From Devosia lucknowensis (GTDB lineage Bacteria; Pseudomonadota; Alphaproteobacteria; Rhizobiales; Devosiaceae): a DNA stretch of 64,000 nt. The stretch lies in NCBI RefSeq assembly GCF_900177655.1, contig NZ_FXWK01000002.1:124001-188000 (forward strand), written 5' to 3'. Below the pieces are notes generated by a model. It was not told the origin of the DNA. It saw only the letters and a list, made by a program, of their open reading frames with translations, and made no database searches. Shown piece by piece: positions 28,697 through 37,880 of this stretch (positions within the stretch are counted from its first letter, which is position 1; the number at the start of each line of letters is the position of its first letter). The translations under genes were made by a program, and so were the position numbers.

Positions 28697-29397
28697 TCGT
28701 CAAAGACCGGCAGCAGGCGGTCGCGCGACCGCTCGATGTGGATGCGCATCGCCTTTTGCGCGGCATCGGCATCGCGCGCCTCGAAAGCGGCGATGATTGC
28801 TTCGTGCTCGGCCAGCGCTTCCTCTGTCACCCGGGAGTGGAACATCAGGCGGAAAATGTGAAAATGCACATGCTGGTGGTTGAGCGTGTCACGGATCAGC
28901 TGATTGCCGGCCACCTGCATGATCATGTCGTGGAAGACGGCGTCCTGGCGCGCGAACTGCGAATAGCGGGCGCGCTCGTCGCCGCTCTTGGCGCGACGCC
29001 CCATGACGCCGGCCGCCTCGGTGAGTTCGGCAACCGAATCCGGGGTCAGCATAGCCACTGCACGGCGCGCGGCATCGGGTTCGAGCAAGAGACGCAGTTC
29101 GTAAAGGTCGGCGAACTGCTTGGACGTGATCTGCGGCGCGGCGCTGTAGCCGACCAGATGGGTCTTGTTGACCAGCCCTTCGGCCTCGAGGCGGCTCAGC
29201 GCCTCGCGGATGGGCGTCTGGGACACGCGCAATTCGCGTGCCAGATTGTCGACGGTGATGCGCGATCCCGGGGCAATCTTGAGCGCCATCAACTGCGAGA
29301 ACACAGTTTCATAGACCTCGGTGGCGAGGCTGTGGCGCTGGATTGCACCGACCGGTTCGGCGCTACCATTCTGGGCTGTCGGAAGCTCTCTGGCCAT
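28693..29397 (-). CDS. GntR-family regulator, FCD type
   Basis: 234-residue transcription factor. A winged helix at about 27-75 (ITVDNLARELRVSQTPIREALSRL) is joined to an FCD effector domain with metal-site residues in RQDAVFHD, NHQHVHFH and EHEAIIAAFEARD. ATG 29397 has a GGGGGAAAG site. It heads the sugar-importer operon and is divergent from the Ldh2/ADH/ALDH operon. The palindrome at 29456-29467 in the 75-bp gap is its likely operator, so it probably controls both units and itself. Confidence 0.92.
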   Translation of the reverse strand: MARELPTAQNGSAEPVGAIQRHSLATEVYETVFSQLMALKIAPGSRITVDNLARELRVSQTPIREALSRLEAEGLVNKTHLVGYSAAPQITSKQFADLYELRLLLEPDAARRAVAMLTPDSVAELTEAAGVMGRRAKSGDERARYSQFARQDAVFHDMIMQVAGNQLIRDTLNHQHVHFHIFRLMFHSRVTEEALAEHEAIIAAFEARDADAAQKAMRIHIERSRDRLLPVFDE

Positions 29398-29455
29398 CTT
29401 TCCCCCTTGACAATGACTACTGGCTAACACGATGTTGCGACCGACGCAATACGAT

Positions 29456-29467
29456 ATCCTATAGGAT
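29456..29467. promoter_or_regulatory. Candidate GntR operator palindrome
   Basis: Perfect 12-bp palindrome ATCCTATAGGAT in the divergent gntR/ldh2-type gap, ending 5 bp before the ATG at 29473. FCD-type GntR regulators bind short AT-containing palindromes next to their own genes. A TTGACA element lies 44 bp upstream at 29407-29412. Binding here would sit at the 5' end of the + strand transcript. Confidence 0.55.
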
Positions 29468-29472
29468 TTCCG

Positions 29473-30516
29473 ATGAAGGTTTTGGCCGGTGAGGCAATGG
29501 GGGTGGCGGAAGGCCTGCTGATCGCAGCGGGCACGCCGGAAGCCCATGCATGCATTCAGGCCGACCACCTTCTCGAAGCTGAGCTGCGCGGTCATCCCTC
29601 GCATGGATTGCAGCGACTGCCACGCCTTTTAGACCGTATCGCAAAGGGCCTCGCCGATCCGCGCACCCGTGGCGCCGCCTCCTGGAACCGCTCGGGTGAA
29701 CTGCATGTCGATGGGCGACAGGGGCTCGGCCCCGTTGTCGCCCATGCGGCCATCGACGCTCTGGTCGAACGGGTTGGCGCCAGCGGCATTGCCTTTGCCG
29801 CGATCCGGAACGCCAACCATCTGGGCATGCTTGCCGGTTATGTCGATCGCATCGCCCGGACGGGGCAGATTGGCATGGCCCTGTCCACCAGCGAGGCGCT
29901 GGTTCATCCGCATGGGGGCACGCGCGCCATGCTGGGCACCAATCCCATCGCGATCGGCATTCCGACCGGTGCGGAGCCTTTTGTGCTCGACCTCGCCACG
30001 AGCCGGGTATCCATGGGCAAGATCCATGATCATGCGATGCGCGGTGCGCCCCTGCCTGACGGCTGGGCGCTCGACGCAGAGGGCAAGCCGACGACCGATG
30101 CGGACCTGGCCAAGCTTGGGTCCATCGCGCCCTTCGGCGGCGCCAAGGGCTATGGCCTGGGCCTGGCCTTCGAATTGCTGGTGGCAAGTCTGGCCGGCTC
30201 GGCCTTCGCCCCTCAGGTCCATGGCACGCTCGATGCCACCCATCCCGTCAACAAGGGCGATCTGTTCATCGTCATCGACCCCGCCCAATCGCCTTTCGGC
30301 GCAAGCGGCATCGGCGCCTATCTCGATCTGCTGCGATCCAGCCCGCCCGCTGACGCGGCCAGCCCGGTCTCCGTGCCGGGCGATCGCGCACGGGCCAGGC
30401 GCCAGAACGCTCTCGAGGCCGGTTTCGACATCAACGACCGCCTCTGGTCCGATTTGACCGACCGCCTCGCCTCTTCATCATCGACACCGCTCGCCATCCG
30501 GGAACTCCAGACATGA
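29473..30516 (+). CDS. Ldh2-family NAD(P)-dependent dehydrogenase
   Basis: 347-residue oxidoreductase of the malate/L-lactate dehydrogenase (Ldh2/YlbC) family, unrelated to classical LDH. Family hallmarks are ELRGHPSHGLQRLP (about 37-50), IRNANHLGMLAGYVDRIAR and GTNPIAIGIPTG, ending with FGGAKGYGLGLAFELL. Known members reduce 2-oxo acids such as diketogulonate, ureidoglycolate, sulfolactate or delta-pyrroline carboxylate relatives. First gene of a four-gene catabolic operon under the divergent GntR regulator; its own substrate is not evident. Confidence 0.88.
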   Translation: MKVLAGEAMGVAEGLLIAAGTPEAHACIQADHLLEAELRGHPSHGLQRLPRLLDRIAKGLADPRTRGAASWNRSGELHVDGRQGLGPVVAHAAIDALVERVGASGIAFAAIRNANHLGMLAGYVDRIARTGQIGMALSTSEALVHPHGGTRAMLGTNPIAIGIPTGAEPFVLDLATSRVSMGKIHDHAMRGAPLPDGWALDAEGKPTTDADLAKLGSIAPFGGAKGYGLGLAFELLVASLAGSAFAPQVHGTLDATHPVNKGDLFIVIDPAQSPFGASGIGAYLDLLRSSPPADAASPVSVPGDRARARRQNALEAGFDINDRLWSDLTDRLASSSSTPLAIRELQT

Positions 30517-31730
30517 GTCTATTCGCTGCCCTCAGACTGCCGCGCGAGGTGCTCTTCGGCACCGGACAGAGGCACGCCCTCGGCAAGGTCGCATCAGGCC
30601 TCGGCAAGCGCGCCCTGGTCTGCACCGATGCCCGCCTCGCTGGCGAAACCGTGTTCACCGACATGGTCGCGCTGCTTCGAAGCGAAGGAATAGACGTCCT
30701 CGTGGATGCGAGCGTGGAACCGGACGTGCCGCGCGATTCCTGCAACCGCGTCGCCGCGGGTGCACGCGCGTTCGGCCCCGATCTCGTCATCGGCATAGGC
30801 GGCGGCTCCTGCCTCGACCTCGCCAAGACGGTCGCGCTCTTGCTGCGTCATGGTGGTTCGCCGGAGAATTATTATGGCGAGGGCAAGGTGCCGGGTCCGA
30901 TCCTTCCGGTCATCGCGGTGCCGACCACGGCCGGCACCGGTTCGGAAGTCACACCCGTTGCCGTGCTGTCCGATCCCGATCGTGCCATGAAGATCGGCAT
31001 CTCGAGCGCCCACCTCATTCCGGCGGCGGCCATCTGCGATCCAGAGCTGACCGTGACCTGTCCGGCGGGCCTGACTGCCATAGCCGGCGCCGACGCGCTC
31101 ACCCATGCGATCGAGGCCTTCACGGCCACCCGTCGCCAGCCGACCCCGCTTCTCGCGCAGGAGCGCGTCTTCCTGGGCAAGAGCGCCCTTACCGATCATT
31201 TTGCCCTGCTCGCCATCGAACTTCTGGGCCGCAGCCTCGAACGCGCCTGGCGGACCGGAAGCGATCTCGACGCCCGCGCCGACGTCATGATGGGAGCCTT
31301 ATGCGCCGGCATGGCGTTCGGCACGGCCGGCACGGCCGCGGCCCACGCCATTCAGTATCCGATCGGCACCCTGACCCACACGGCACATGGTCTGGGCGTG
31401 GCGTGCATGTTGCCCTATGTCATGACGTACAATCGCTCGCATGCGCTACCGGAAATGGCGGCAATCGGGCGAGCGCTAGGAGCCACCGGGAACGACGAGA
31501 CAATACTGGCGGATGCGGCGATCGAGCGGGTCCGGGCGTTGTTCGAGCGGATCGGTATTCCTCCGACGCTCGGCGCCCTCGGACTTGAGGAGGCCAAGCT
31601 GGACTGGACCTGCGAGCAGGCCATGACCATTGCCCGGCTCATCAACAACAATCCGCGGCCCATCGACGCCGCCGCCATGAAACGCCTGGTCAGCGCCGCC
31701 TATACCGGCATGCTGAACACTGCGTCCTGA
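30513..31730 (+). CDS. Iron-containing alcohol dehydrogenase
   Basis: 405-residue group III (Fe-ADH) dehydrogenase. The nucleotide loop GIGGGSCLDLAKTVALL (about 92-108), TAGTGSEVTPVAVLS, and metal ligands in GADALTHAIEAF and AHGLGVACMLPYVMTYNR are all visible. It overlaps the Ldh2-type gene as ATGA. Together with the following aldehyde dehydrogenase it would carry an alcohol through aldehyde to acid; maleylacetate reductase-like or hydroxyacid dehydrogenase activity cannot be excluded. Confidence 0.9.
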   Translation: MSLFAALRLPREVLFGTGQRHALGKVASGLGKRALVCTDARLAGETVFTDMVALLRSEGIDVLVDASVEPDVPRDSCNRVAAGARAFGPDLVIGIGGGSCLDLAKTVALLLRHGGSPENYYGEGKVPGPILPVIAVPTTAGTGSEVTPVAVLSDPDRAMKIGISSAHLIPAAAICDPELTVTCPAGLTAIAGADALTHAIEAFTATRRQPTPLLAQERVFLGKSALTDHFALLAIELLGRSLERAWRTGSDLDARADVMMGALCAGMAFGTAGTAAAHAIQYPIGTLTHTAHGLGVACMLPYVMTYNRSHALPEMAAIGRALGATGNDETILADAAIERVRALFERIGIPPTLGALGLEEAKLDWTCEQAMTIARLINNNPRPIDAAAMKRLVSAAYTGMLNTAS

Positions 31731-31748
31731 TCACGAAGGAACTCGACA

Positions 31749-33221
31749 ATGAGTCAAGCACACGCCATCCCGCTCGCCAATGACAGCCTCAACTGCAGCC
31801 GCTTCGCCAAGGGGCTCTACATTGGTGGCAAATGGATCGCCGGATCGGGCATATCGGTCGTCGATCCGTCGACCGAGGCGGTACTGGCCGAAGTTGCCGA
31901 TGCCGGAGAGGCCGATGCGCGCGCGGCAGTTGATGCTGCCGAAGCCGCCGCACCGGGCTGGCGCGCGACACCGCCGCGCCAGCGGGCGGAAATCCTGCTC
32001 CGCTGTCACAAGTTGATGCTTGAGCGGCTCGATGAACTGGCGACGCTGATCTCGCTCGAAAACGGCAAGGCCCTGTCCGATGCACGTGGCGAAGTCACCT
32101 ACGCCGCCGAGTTCTTCCGCTGGTATGCCGAGGAGGCTGTACGGATTTCGGGCGAGTATCGCATGGCGCCCTCGGGCAGCAATCGCATCCTCGTCGACAT
32201 GGAGCCGATCGGCATTGCCGTGCTGATCACGCCCTGGAATTTCCCGGCCGCCATGGCCACCCGGAAGATCGCGCCCGCGCTGGCGGCCGGCTGCACGGTC
32301 GTGCTCAAGCCCGCGAGCGAAACGCCGCTGACGGCCTATGCCCTGGCCGATCTCTATGCCGAAGCCGGCGTGCCGGCAGGCGTCGTCAACGTCATCACCA
32401 CCAGCCGCCCCGGCCCGGTGACGGCCACCATGCTCAACGATGCGCGAGTGCGCAAACTCTCCTTCACCGGTTCGACCGGCGTTGGCCGGACGCTTCTCGC
32501 CGAGGCGGCAAAGACCGTTCTCAGTTGCTCCATGGAGCTGGGTGGAAACGCGCCCTTCGTGGTCTTCGATGATGCCGATCTTGACGCGGCGCTCGATGGC
32601 GCCATGGTCGCCAAGATGCGCAATGCCGGCGAAGCCTGTACCGCGGCCAACCGCTTCATTGTCCAGGATGGCATCTACGACCGGTTTGCCGAGGCGCTGA
32701 GCCAGCGCATGGCGGCGCTTCGCGTCGGCCCCGGCACAGATCCGGCTACCTCTTGCGGACCGATGATCACCCGGAAGGCCGTCGACAAGATCGAGACCCT
32801 CGTGGCCGACGCCACTGCCAAGGGTGCGCGCGTGCTGGTGGGCGGCAAGCGGCCTGAGGGCAAGGGCTTCTTCTACCCGCCAACCGTCCTGGCAGACGTG
32901 TCGCCGGGCGCCGACATGGCGCGGGACGAGATCTTCGGGCCGGTGGCGCCGCTTTATCGCTTCACCACCGAGGACGAAGCGGTGCGCCTTGCCAACGACA
33001 CCGAATACGGCCTTGCCGCCTATGTCTTTACCACCGACCTCAAGCGTGGTCTTGGCGTGGCGGGGCGGATCGAGGCGGGCATGGTGGCCCTCAACCGCGG
33101 TCTGGTGTCCGATCCGGCAGCGCCATTCGGCGGGGTCAAGCAGAGCGGTCTCGGTCGTGAGGGCGGCGTGCACGGCATCGCCGAGTTCATGGAGCCCAAA
33201 TACATCGCGACCTCGTTCTGA
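31749..33221 (+). CDS. Aldehyde dehydrogenase, succinate-semialdehyde dehydrogenase type
   Basis: 490-residue NAD(P)-dependent aldehyde dehydrogenase of the GabD-like class. It has [27 protein letters not shown] (cofactor), the general base in [11 protein letters not shown] and the nucleophile Cys in [12 protein letters not shown]. The C-terminal [10 protein letters not shown] block is typical. It begins 18 bp after the alcohol dehydrogenase gene and its last base is shared with the next start. The true substrate in this operon is unknown. Confidence 0.9.
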   Translation: MSQAHAIPLANDSLNCSRFAKGLYIGGKWIAGSGISVVDPSTEAVLAEVADAGEADARAAVDAAEAAAPGWRATPPRQRAEILLRCHKLMLERLDELATLISLENGKALSDARGEVTYAAEFFRWYAEEAVRISGEYRMAPSGSNRILVDMEPIGIAVLITPWNFPAAMATRKIAPALAAGCTVVLKPASETPLTAYALADLYAEAGVPAGVVNVITTSRPGPVTATMLNDARVRKLSFTGSTGVGRTLLAEAAKTVLSCSMELGGNAPFVVFDDADLDAALDGAMVAKMRNAGEACTAANRFIVQDGIYDRFAEALSQRMAALRVGPGTDPATSCGPMITRKAVDKIETLVADATAKGARVLVGGKRPEGKGFFYPPTVLADVSPGADMARDEIFGPVAPLYRFTTEDEAVRLANDTEYGLAAYVFTTDLKRGLGVAGRIEAGMVALNRGLVSDPAAPFGGVKQSGLGREGGVHGIAEFMEPKYIATSF

Positions 33222-34012
33222 TGGTCGACCTTTTTCGCACCCGCGACCACGTCCCCGAGTTCGAGGACTACGTCGCCCAGTATGCGCAACGCAGTGCCCA
33301 AACGCGGTCACGGCTGCGGGCGGACCTCGACGTCGCCTATGGCGCGGGTGCGGATGAGCGGCTGGACCTGTTCTTCCCGCCACGGCTCGACGGCCCCGCG
33401 CCGGTGCATCTCTTCGTCCACGGCGGCTACTGGCGCATGTTCGGCAAGGGCGATTTTTCGTTCGTCGCCGATACGGTCACGGCCGCCGGAGCCATTGCGG
33501 CGGTGATGGACTATTCGCTGATGCCGGCGGTGCGGATGGAGACCATCGTCGCCCAGGTCAAGAGCGCCGCGCGCTGGCTCGTCGCCAATGCGGGATCGTT
33601 CGGCGGCGAGGGGGCGAGGCTCTCCATGTCCGGGCACTCGGCCGGCGCGCATCTGTGCGCCACGCTGCTCGCCGATGCCGGGGCGCCGCGCCCCAGGGGT
33701 TGCCTGCTGCTCAGCGGCGTCTACGACATCGCGCCGCTGCGCCAGTCGTTCCTCGATCCGCTGATCGGCATCACGGCGGCGGAGGCGGCGGCGTTTTCCC
33801 CGCTGCATCTGCCGATCGACACCACCGCCGACATCCGCATCCTCGTCGGCGAGCGGGAAACGGCGCCGTTCCACGACCAGGCGGCCGCGCTTGCGGCACG
33901 GCTCGGTCGGCCGGTGCAAACCATTGCCGGGGCCGACCACATGAGCGTGGCGCTCGACCTCGGCAATCCCGATACGAGCGTCGGCAGGGCTCTCGCCGCG
34001 CTCTGCGGTTGA
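33221..34012 (+). CDS. Alpha/beta hydrolase, esterase or arylformamidase-like
   Basis: 263-residue hydrolase with the oxyanion motif HGGYW (67-71) and nucleophile GHSAG near residue 136. Asp and His of the triad are plausible in ILVGERETAPF and AGADHMSV. It resembles kynurenine-formamidase-like esterases. No signal peptide. It closes the catabolic operon and would release an alcohol or acid for the upstream dehydrogenases. It converges on the importer genes 6 bp away. Confidence 0.85.
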   Translation: MVDLFRTRDHVPEFEDYVAQYAQRSAQTRSRLRADLDVAYGAGADERLDLFFPPRLDGPAPVHLFVHGGYWRMFGKGDFSFVADTVTAAGAIAAVMDYSLMPAVRMETIVAQVKSAARWLVANAGSFGGEGARLSMSGHSAGAHLCATLLADAGAPRPRGCLLLSGVYDIAPLRQSFLDPLIGITAAEAAAFSPLHLPIDTTADIRILVGERETAPFHDQAAALAARLGRPVQTIAGADHMSVALDLGNPDTSVGRALAALCG

Positions 34013-34018
34013 CTGCCC

Positions 34019-35668
34019 CTAGAGCAGCGCCTGCTCGTTGCGTCCCATGAAGCGGAAGGCGAGGTACACCGCGCAGCCGCTGAGCAGCAACAGCACCGTC
34101 GAGAGGGCGGCGGCCACGCCGAAATCGCCATCGAGGATCAGCAGGTAGATGCGCACCGGCATGGTCATCGTGCTGCCCACATAGAGCACCAGCGAGGACG
34201 ACAGCTCGTTGATTGCGGTGACGAAGCTCAGCATCCCGCCGGCGATGATGCCCGGCACGATCAGCGGCACGGTGATCCGCAGGAAGGCCTGGAACGGGCT
34301 GTAGCCGAGCGAGATGGCCGCCTCTTCCATGCTGGGCGAGATCTGGCGCAGCGACGAAGCCGTGGTCCGCACCGTGTAGGGCAAGCGGCGGATGAAGATC
34401 GACAGCACGATGATCGCCGCCGTGCCGGTCAGCACGATCGGGCCGGTATTGAAGGCCGCGATGAAGGCGATGCCGATGACGATGCCGGGCATCACGTAGG
34501 GCACCATGAAGGCGCCGTCGAGCAGCGCCGTGTTGAAATTGGTGCGCCGCGCCACGAGCACGCCCACGATCGTCCCCACGACCACGATCAGCGCCACGGC
34601 GGCGAAGGAGAAGGTGAGCGAATTGCGCACCACGTCGCCCAGGCCGAACAGGATGCGCTCGTAGCTCTGCAGCGCGAAGCCGTCCTGGAACACCGGGCCG
34701 CTGGTCTTGCGGAACGAGTAGATCACCGAAATGATCACCGGCAGCGCGCCGCAGAGGCCGATGAAATACACGGCGAAATGCGCGAGCACATTGCGCCACC
34801 CCTTGAGCTGGATGCGCACCGGCTTGTTGATCATGTTGCCGTGGTAGACGTTGCGGCGCGACATGTAGCGCTGCAGCAGCACGAAGAGCATGGAAACGAG
34901 GATCAGCACGACGCTGATCGTGGTCGCCATCGACATGTTCGAGCCCACTTCGGCGGCGTAGAGCGTGAAAGCTTCGGTGGCGAGCACGTTATAGCCGCGG
35001 CCGAGCAGGCGCGGCGTGCCGAAATCGGCGATGGCATGGATCAGCGCCAGGAGGCCGCCGGCGGTCAGCGCGGGAAACACCATGGGGAAGGAGATTTTCA
35101 TGGTGCGCTGCCAGGGCGTCAGCCCCAGGCCTTCCGCGGCTTCCTCGAGCGAACGGTTGACGTTGCTCAGCGCCCCGGAGACCATCAGGTACACATAGGG
35201 GTAGAACTTGAGCGAGAAGACGATGAGGATGCCGCCGACCCCGTAGATCGGCGGCATGTTGATGCCGAAGTCGCGCAGGAAACCGCGCACAACGCCCCCG
35301 GCGCCGAACAGCACGATCCACGAATAGGCCCCGATAAAGGGCGGCGAGACCAGCGCCAGGATGGCGAGCAGCGATACGAACTTGCCGCCGCGAATGACGA
35401 AGCGCGACACGCAGAAGGCCATGATCGAGCCGAGCAGCAACGCGCCGATGAGCCCGCCGAAGCCGACTACCAGCGTGTTGACGAAGGCCTGCAGGAAGCG
35501 CGGTTCGCCCAGGAATTTGAGATAGTTGGCGAAGGTGAAGTTGCCGCTCTGGTCGTAGAGGCTGGAGACCAGCACCGAGCCGACCGGAATGAACAGCAGC
35601 ACGAACAGCATGATCCAGGTGAGGATCATGGCGACGGTCCAGAAATTGAAGCGTGGCATGGCGATCAC
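34019..35668 (-). CDS. FbpB/AfuB-type ABC permease, two fused permease domains
   Basis: 549-residue membrane protein in which two binding-protein-dependent permease domains are fused, with about 12 hydrophobic segments. EAA-type loops occur twice, as SLEEAAEGLGLTPWQRTMKI and SMEEAAISLGYSPFQAFLRI. The family is usually named for iron(III), but the associated binding protein lacks iron ligands. GTG 35668 overlaps the ATPase stop as GTGA; ATG 35659 is an alternative. Confidence 0.9.
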   Translation of the reverse strand: MIAMPRFNFWTVAMILTWIMLFVLLFIPVGSVLVSSLYDQSGNFTFANYLKFLGEPRFLQAFVNTLVVGFGGLIGALLLGSIMAFCVSRFVIRGGKFVSLLAILALVSPPFIGAYSWIVLFGAGGVVRGFLRDFGINMPPIYGVGGILIVFSLKFYPYVYLMVSGALSNVNRSLEEAAEGLGLTPWQRTMKISFPMVFPALTAGGLLALIHAIADFGTPRLLGRGYNVLATEAFTLYAAEVGSNMSMATTISVVLILVSMLFVLLQRYMSRRNVYHGNMINKPVRIQLKGWRNVLAHFAVYFIGLCGALPVIISVIYSFRKTSGPVFQDGFALQSYERILFGLGDVVRNSLTFSFAAVALIVVVGTIVGVLVARRTNFNTALLDGAFMVPYVMPGIVIGIAFIAAFNTGPIVLTGTAAIIVLSIFIRRLPYTVRTTASSLRQISPSMEEAAISLGYSPFQAFLRITVPLIVPGIIAGGMLSFVTAINELSSSLVLYVGSTMTMPVRIYLLILDGDFGVAAALSTVLLLLSGCAVYLAFRFMGRNEQALL

Positions 35669-36720
35669 CCTGCGATGCGGGCGCCGTCGGCGCCGAAGGC
35701 CATGGGCGCATTGCGCGGGATGACGACCGTCACGGCCTCACCGGCTTCGCGGGTCGCCGCCATGCCCGGATTGGCGATCTGCACCACCAGCAGGCCGGCA
35801 GGGGTGTCCACCTGCACATGCGCTTCGCGCCCGAGATAGGTGTATTTCGTCACCGTGCCTGCCAGCGTCGCGCCCTGTGCGCCATCGCCCCCGGGTCCGG
35901 TCAGCAGCAGGTGCTCCGGGCGCGCCGCCCAGGTTGCCGCAGCCGGCGCCTTGAGGTCCAGCGTGGCCAGCATGGCGTCGAGCGCCGGGCCGGGGGTGAA
36001 CACGTTGATCGTCCCCACGAACTCGGCGACGAAACGGGTCTGCGGATTGCCGTAGATTTCCTGCGGCGTACCCACCTGTTCGATGCGCCCGGCATTCATC
36101 ACGCAGATGCGGTCCGAAATGGCCAGAGCCTCTTCCTGGTCGTGCGTCACATAAATGGTTGCGATATCCACCTGCTTCTGGATATCGCGGATTTCCTCGC
36201 GCAGCTCGATGCGCAGTTTGGCGTCGAGGTTGGACAGCGGCTCATCCATGAGCAGCAGGCGCGGATTGATGACCATGGCACGCGCAAGGCCGATACGCTG
36301 CTGCTGGCCACCCGACATGGCGGCCGGCAGGCGCTCGGCCATCGCGCCGAGGCGAACCGCCTCGAGAGCCTGCGTAACCCGCGTCTTGATCTCGGCGGCC
36401 GGCACTTTGCGGGGCTTCAGCCCGAAGGCAACATTGTCGAACACGCTCAGGTGCGGAAACACCGCATAATCCTGGAACACCATGCCGATGTCGCGCTGGT
36501 GCGGCGGCACGGCGCGCAGGTTGGCGCCATCGAGGGTAATGCTGCCCGAGGTGAGGTCGTTGAAGCCGGCGATGGCGCGCAACAGCGTGGTCTTGCCACA
36601 TCCGCTGGGTCCGAGCAGCGTGAAGAATTCCCCCCGCTCGATCGAAACCGACACCCCGTTCAAAGCCATGAATGTTGGCCCGAACTGCTTGGTTGCGTCG
36701 GCGACCGTCAAATAGCTCAT
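35665..36720 (-). CDS. FbpC/AfuC-type ABC ATPase
   Basis: 351-residue ATPase with Walker A GPSGCGKTT (about 37-45), signature MSGGQQQR, Walker B LLMDEPLSNLD, H-loop VTHDQEEA and a C-terminal TOBE-like domain. It precedes the fused permease in a two-gene operon and is divergent from the gene for its binding protein across a 125-bp gap. The substrate is more likely a phosphorylated sugar than iron, from operon context. Confidence 0.9.
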   Translation of the reverse strand: MSYLTVADATKQFGPTFMALNGVSVSIERGEFFTLLGPSGCGKTTLLRAIAGFNDLTSGSITLDGANLRAVPPHQRDIGMVFQDYAVFPHLSVFDNVAFGLKPRKVPAAEIKTRVTQALEAVRLGAMAERLPAAMSGGQQQRIGLARAMVINPRLLLMDEPLSNLDAKLRIELREEIRDIQKQVDIATIYVTHDQEEALAISDRICVMNAGRIEQVGTPQEIYGNPQTRFVAEFVGTINVFTPGPALDAMLATLDLKAPAAATWAARPEHLLLTGPGGDGAQGATLAGTVTKYTYLGREAHVQVDTPAGLLVVQIANPGMAATREAGEAVTVVIPRNAPMAFGADGARIAG

Positions 36721-36845
36721 GCCGTTTTCTCCCTCATCCCTTTGGCTCTAAGACACCCCACAAACTTTCGTATTGCAACATATTTCCGCGTAGTTCAGGA
36801 TAAAATCGATCTCGCAATGATCGTAATCGAAAAGGGAGGATTCGA
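36721..36845. promoter_or_regulatory. Divergent promoter region of the FbpABC-like importer
   Basis: 125-bp gap between the ATPase gene (-) and the binding-protein gene (+). It holds two loosely inverted blocks, CTTTCGTATTGC (36765-36776) and a GCAAT...CGAAAAG run (36814-36834). TTTCG/CGAAA half-sites are common in DeoR-family operators, and a DeoR gene lies two genes downstream. The match is imperfect and low in confidence. Confidence 0.3.
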
Positions 36846-37838
36846 ATGAACATTCGCAAACGTACATTTCTCGCTCTGTCGGCGGCGGCGCTGATCGCCT
36901 CGACCAGCATGACGTCGCTGGCCCTGGCGCAGGATGGCTCCGTGGTCATCTACACCGCGCACAAGTCGTCCATCGTCGATACACTTCTGCCCATCTTCGA
37001 GCAGGAAACCGGCCTCAAGGCCGAAGTGGTCAAGCTCGGTTCGGGTGACATCGCCAAGCGCGTGCAGGCCGAAGCCGGCGCCCCGGCGGCAGACGTCATC
37101 TGGTCGATTTCGGGCAGCCAGCTCACCGAGCTCGAAGACCTGCTCGAACCCTACACCCCGCCCGAGGCCGACCAGATCGATCCGCAATTCGTCAAGGACG
37201 ATTCCTGGACGCCATACACCGCCGTGGTCTACGTGCTAGCCGTCAATACCGACCTGCAGCCGATCGACACCGCGCCCAAGACCTGGGCCGAACTGGCCGA
37301 TCCGAAGTGGGCTGGCCAGATCGCCAGCGCCCGTGCCGATGGTTCGGGCTCGGCCATGCAGCAGCTCCAGACGGTGCTCACCGTCTTTGGTGACGAAGGC
37401 TGGGACAAGTATGCCGAGATCGCCAAGAACTTCGTGTTCGCCGACTCGTCGGGCGCCGTGCCGCGCTTCGTGGCCGATGGTGAAACCTCGATGGGCCTGA
37501 CGCTCGAGGATAACGCTCTCGAATACGTCCAGGGCGGTGCACCGATTTCGATCGTGCATCTTGCCGATGGCACGGCCGCGACGCCCGATGGCGTTGCTCT
37601 GGTCAAGGGCAGCCCCAATCCAGAAGGCGGCAAGGCCTTCATCGATTGGGCCATGTCCAAGTCCACCCAGGAAAAGCTGGCCATGGATATCGGCCGCCGC
37701 TCCGTGCGTCTGGACGTCGCCGGTCCGGCCGGCACGCCGAACCTCGCCGACCTCACCCTGGTCAACGTCAAGCCCCTGAGCGACTTCGGCGGTGCCGAGG
37801 AAGTGCTCGCGAAGTGGCGGACCGCGATCGGCGAATAA
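36846..37838 (+). CDS. Periplasmic binding protein, AfuA-like, lacking iron ligands
   Basis: 330-residue solute-binding protein of the FbpA/AfuA fold with a signal peptide ending near SLALA-QD (about residue 28). Mature blocks include VIYTAHKSSIVDTLLPIFEQETG and ADVIWSISGSQL. Ferric-binding proteins carry an adjacent Tyr-Tyr pair in the C-terminal half; none is present here, the corresponding region reading VADGETSMGLTLEDNA. AfuA homologues bind hexose phosphates, and the nearby nagA, nagB and phosphatase genes favour a phosphorylated sugar. 2-Aminoethylphosphonate is the main alternative. Confidence 0.85.
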   Translation: MNIRKRTFLALSAAALIASTSMTSLALAQDGSVVIYTAHKSSIVDTLLPIFEQETGLKAEVVKLGSGDIAKRVQAEAGAPAADVIWSISGSQLTELEDLLEPYTPPEADQIDPQFVKDDSWTPYTAVVYVLAVNTDLQPIDTAPKTWAELADPKWAGQIASARADGSGSAMQQLQTVLTVFGDEGWDKYAEIAKNFVFADSSGAVPRFVADGETSMGLTLEDNALEYVQGGAPISIVHLADGTAATPDGVALVKGSPNPEGGKAFIDWAMSKSTQEKLAMDIGRRSVRLDVAGPAGTPNLADLTLVNVKPLSDFGGAEEVLAKWRTAIGE

Positions 37839-37880
37839 GCCGAAACCGGTTCAACGACAGAAACACCAGAGCAGGACCAT

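Noticed and set aside
34019..37838. Ferric iron importer FbpABC as the function
   Set aside because: The family name fits, but the binding protein lacks the Tyr-Tyr pair and the neighbours are phosphosugar genes; the iron label was not used.
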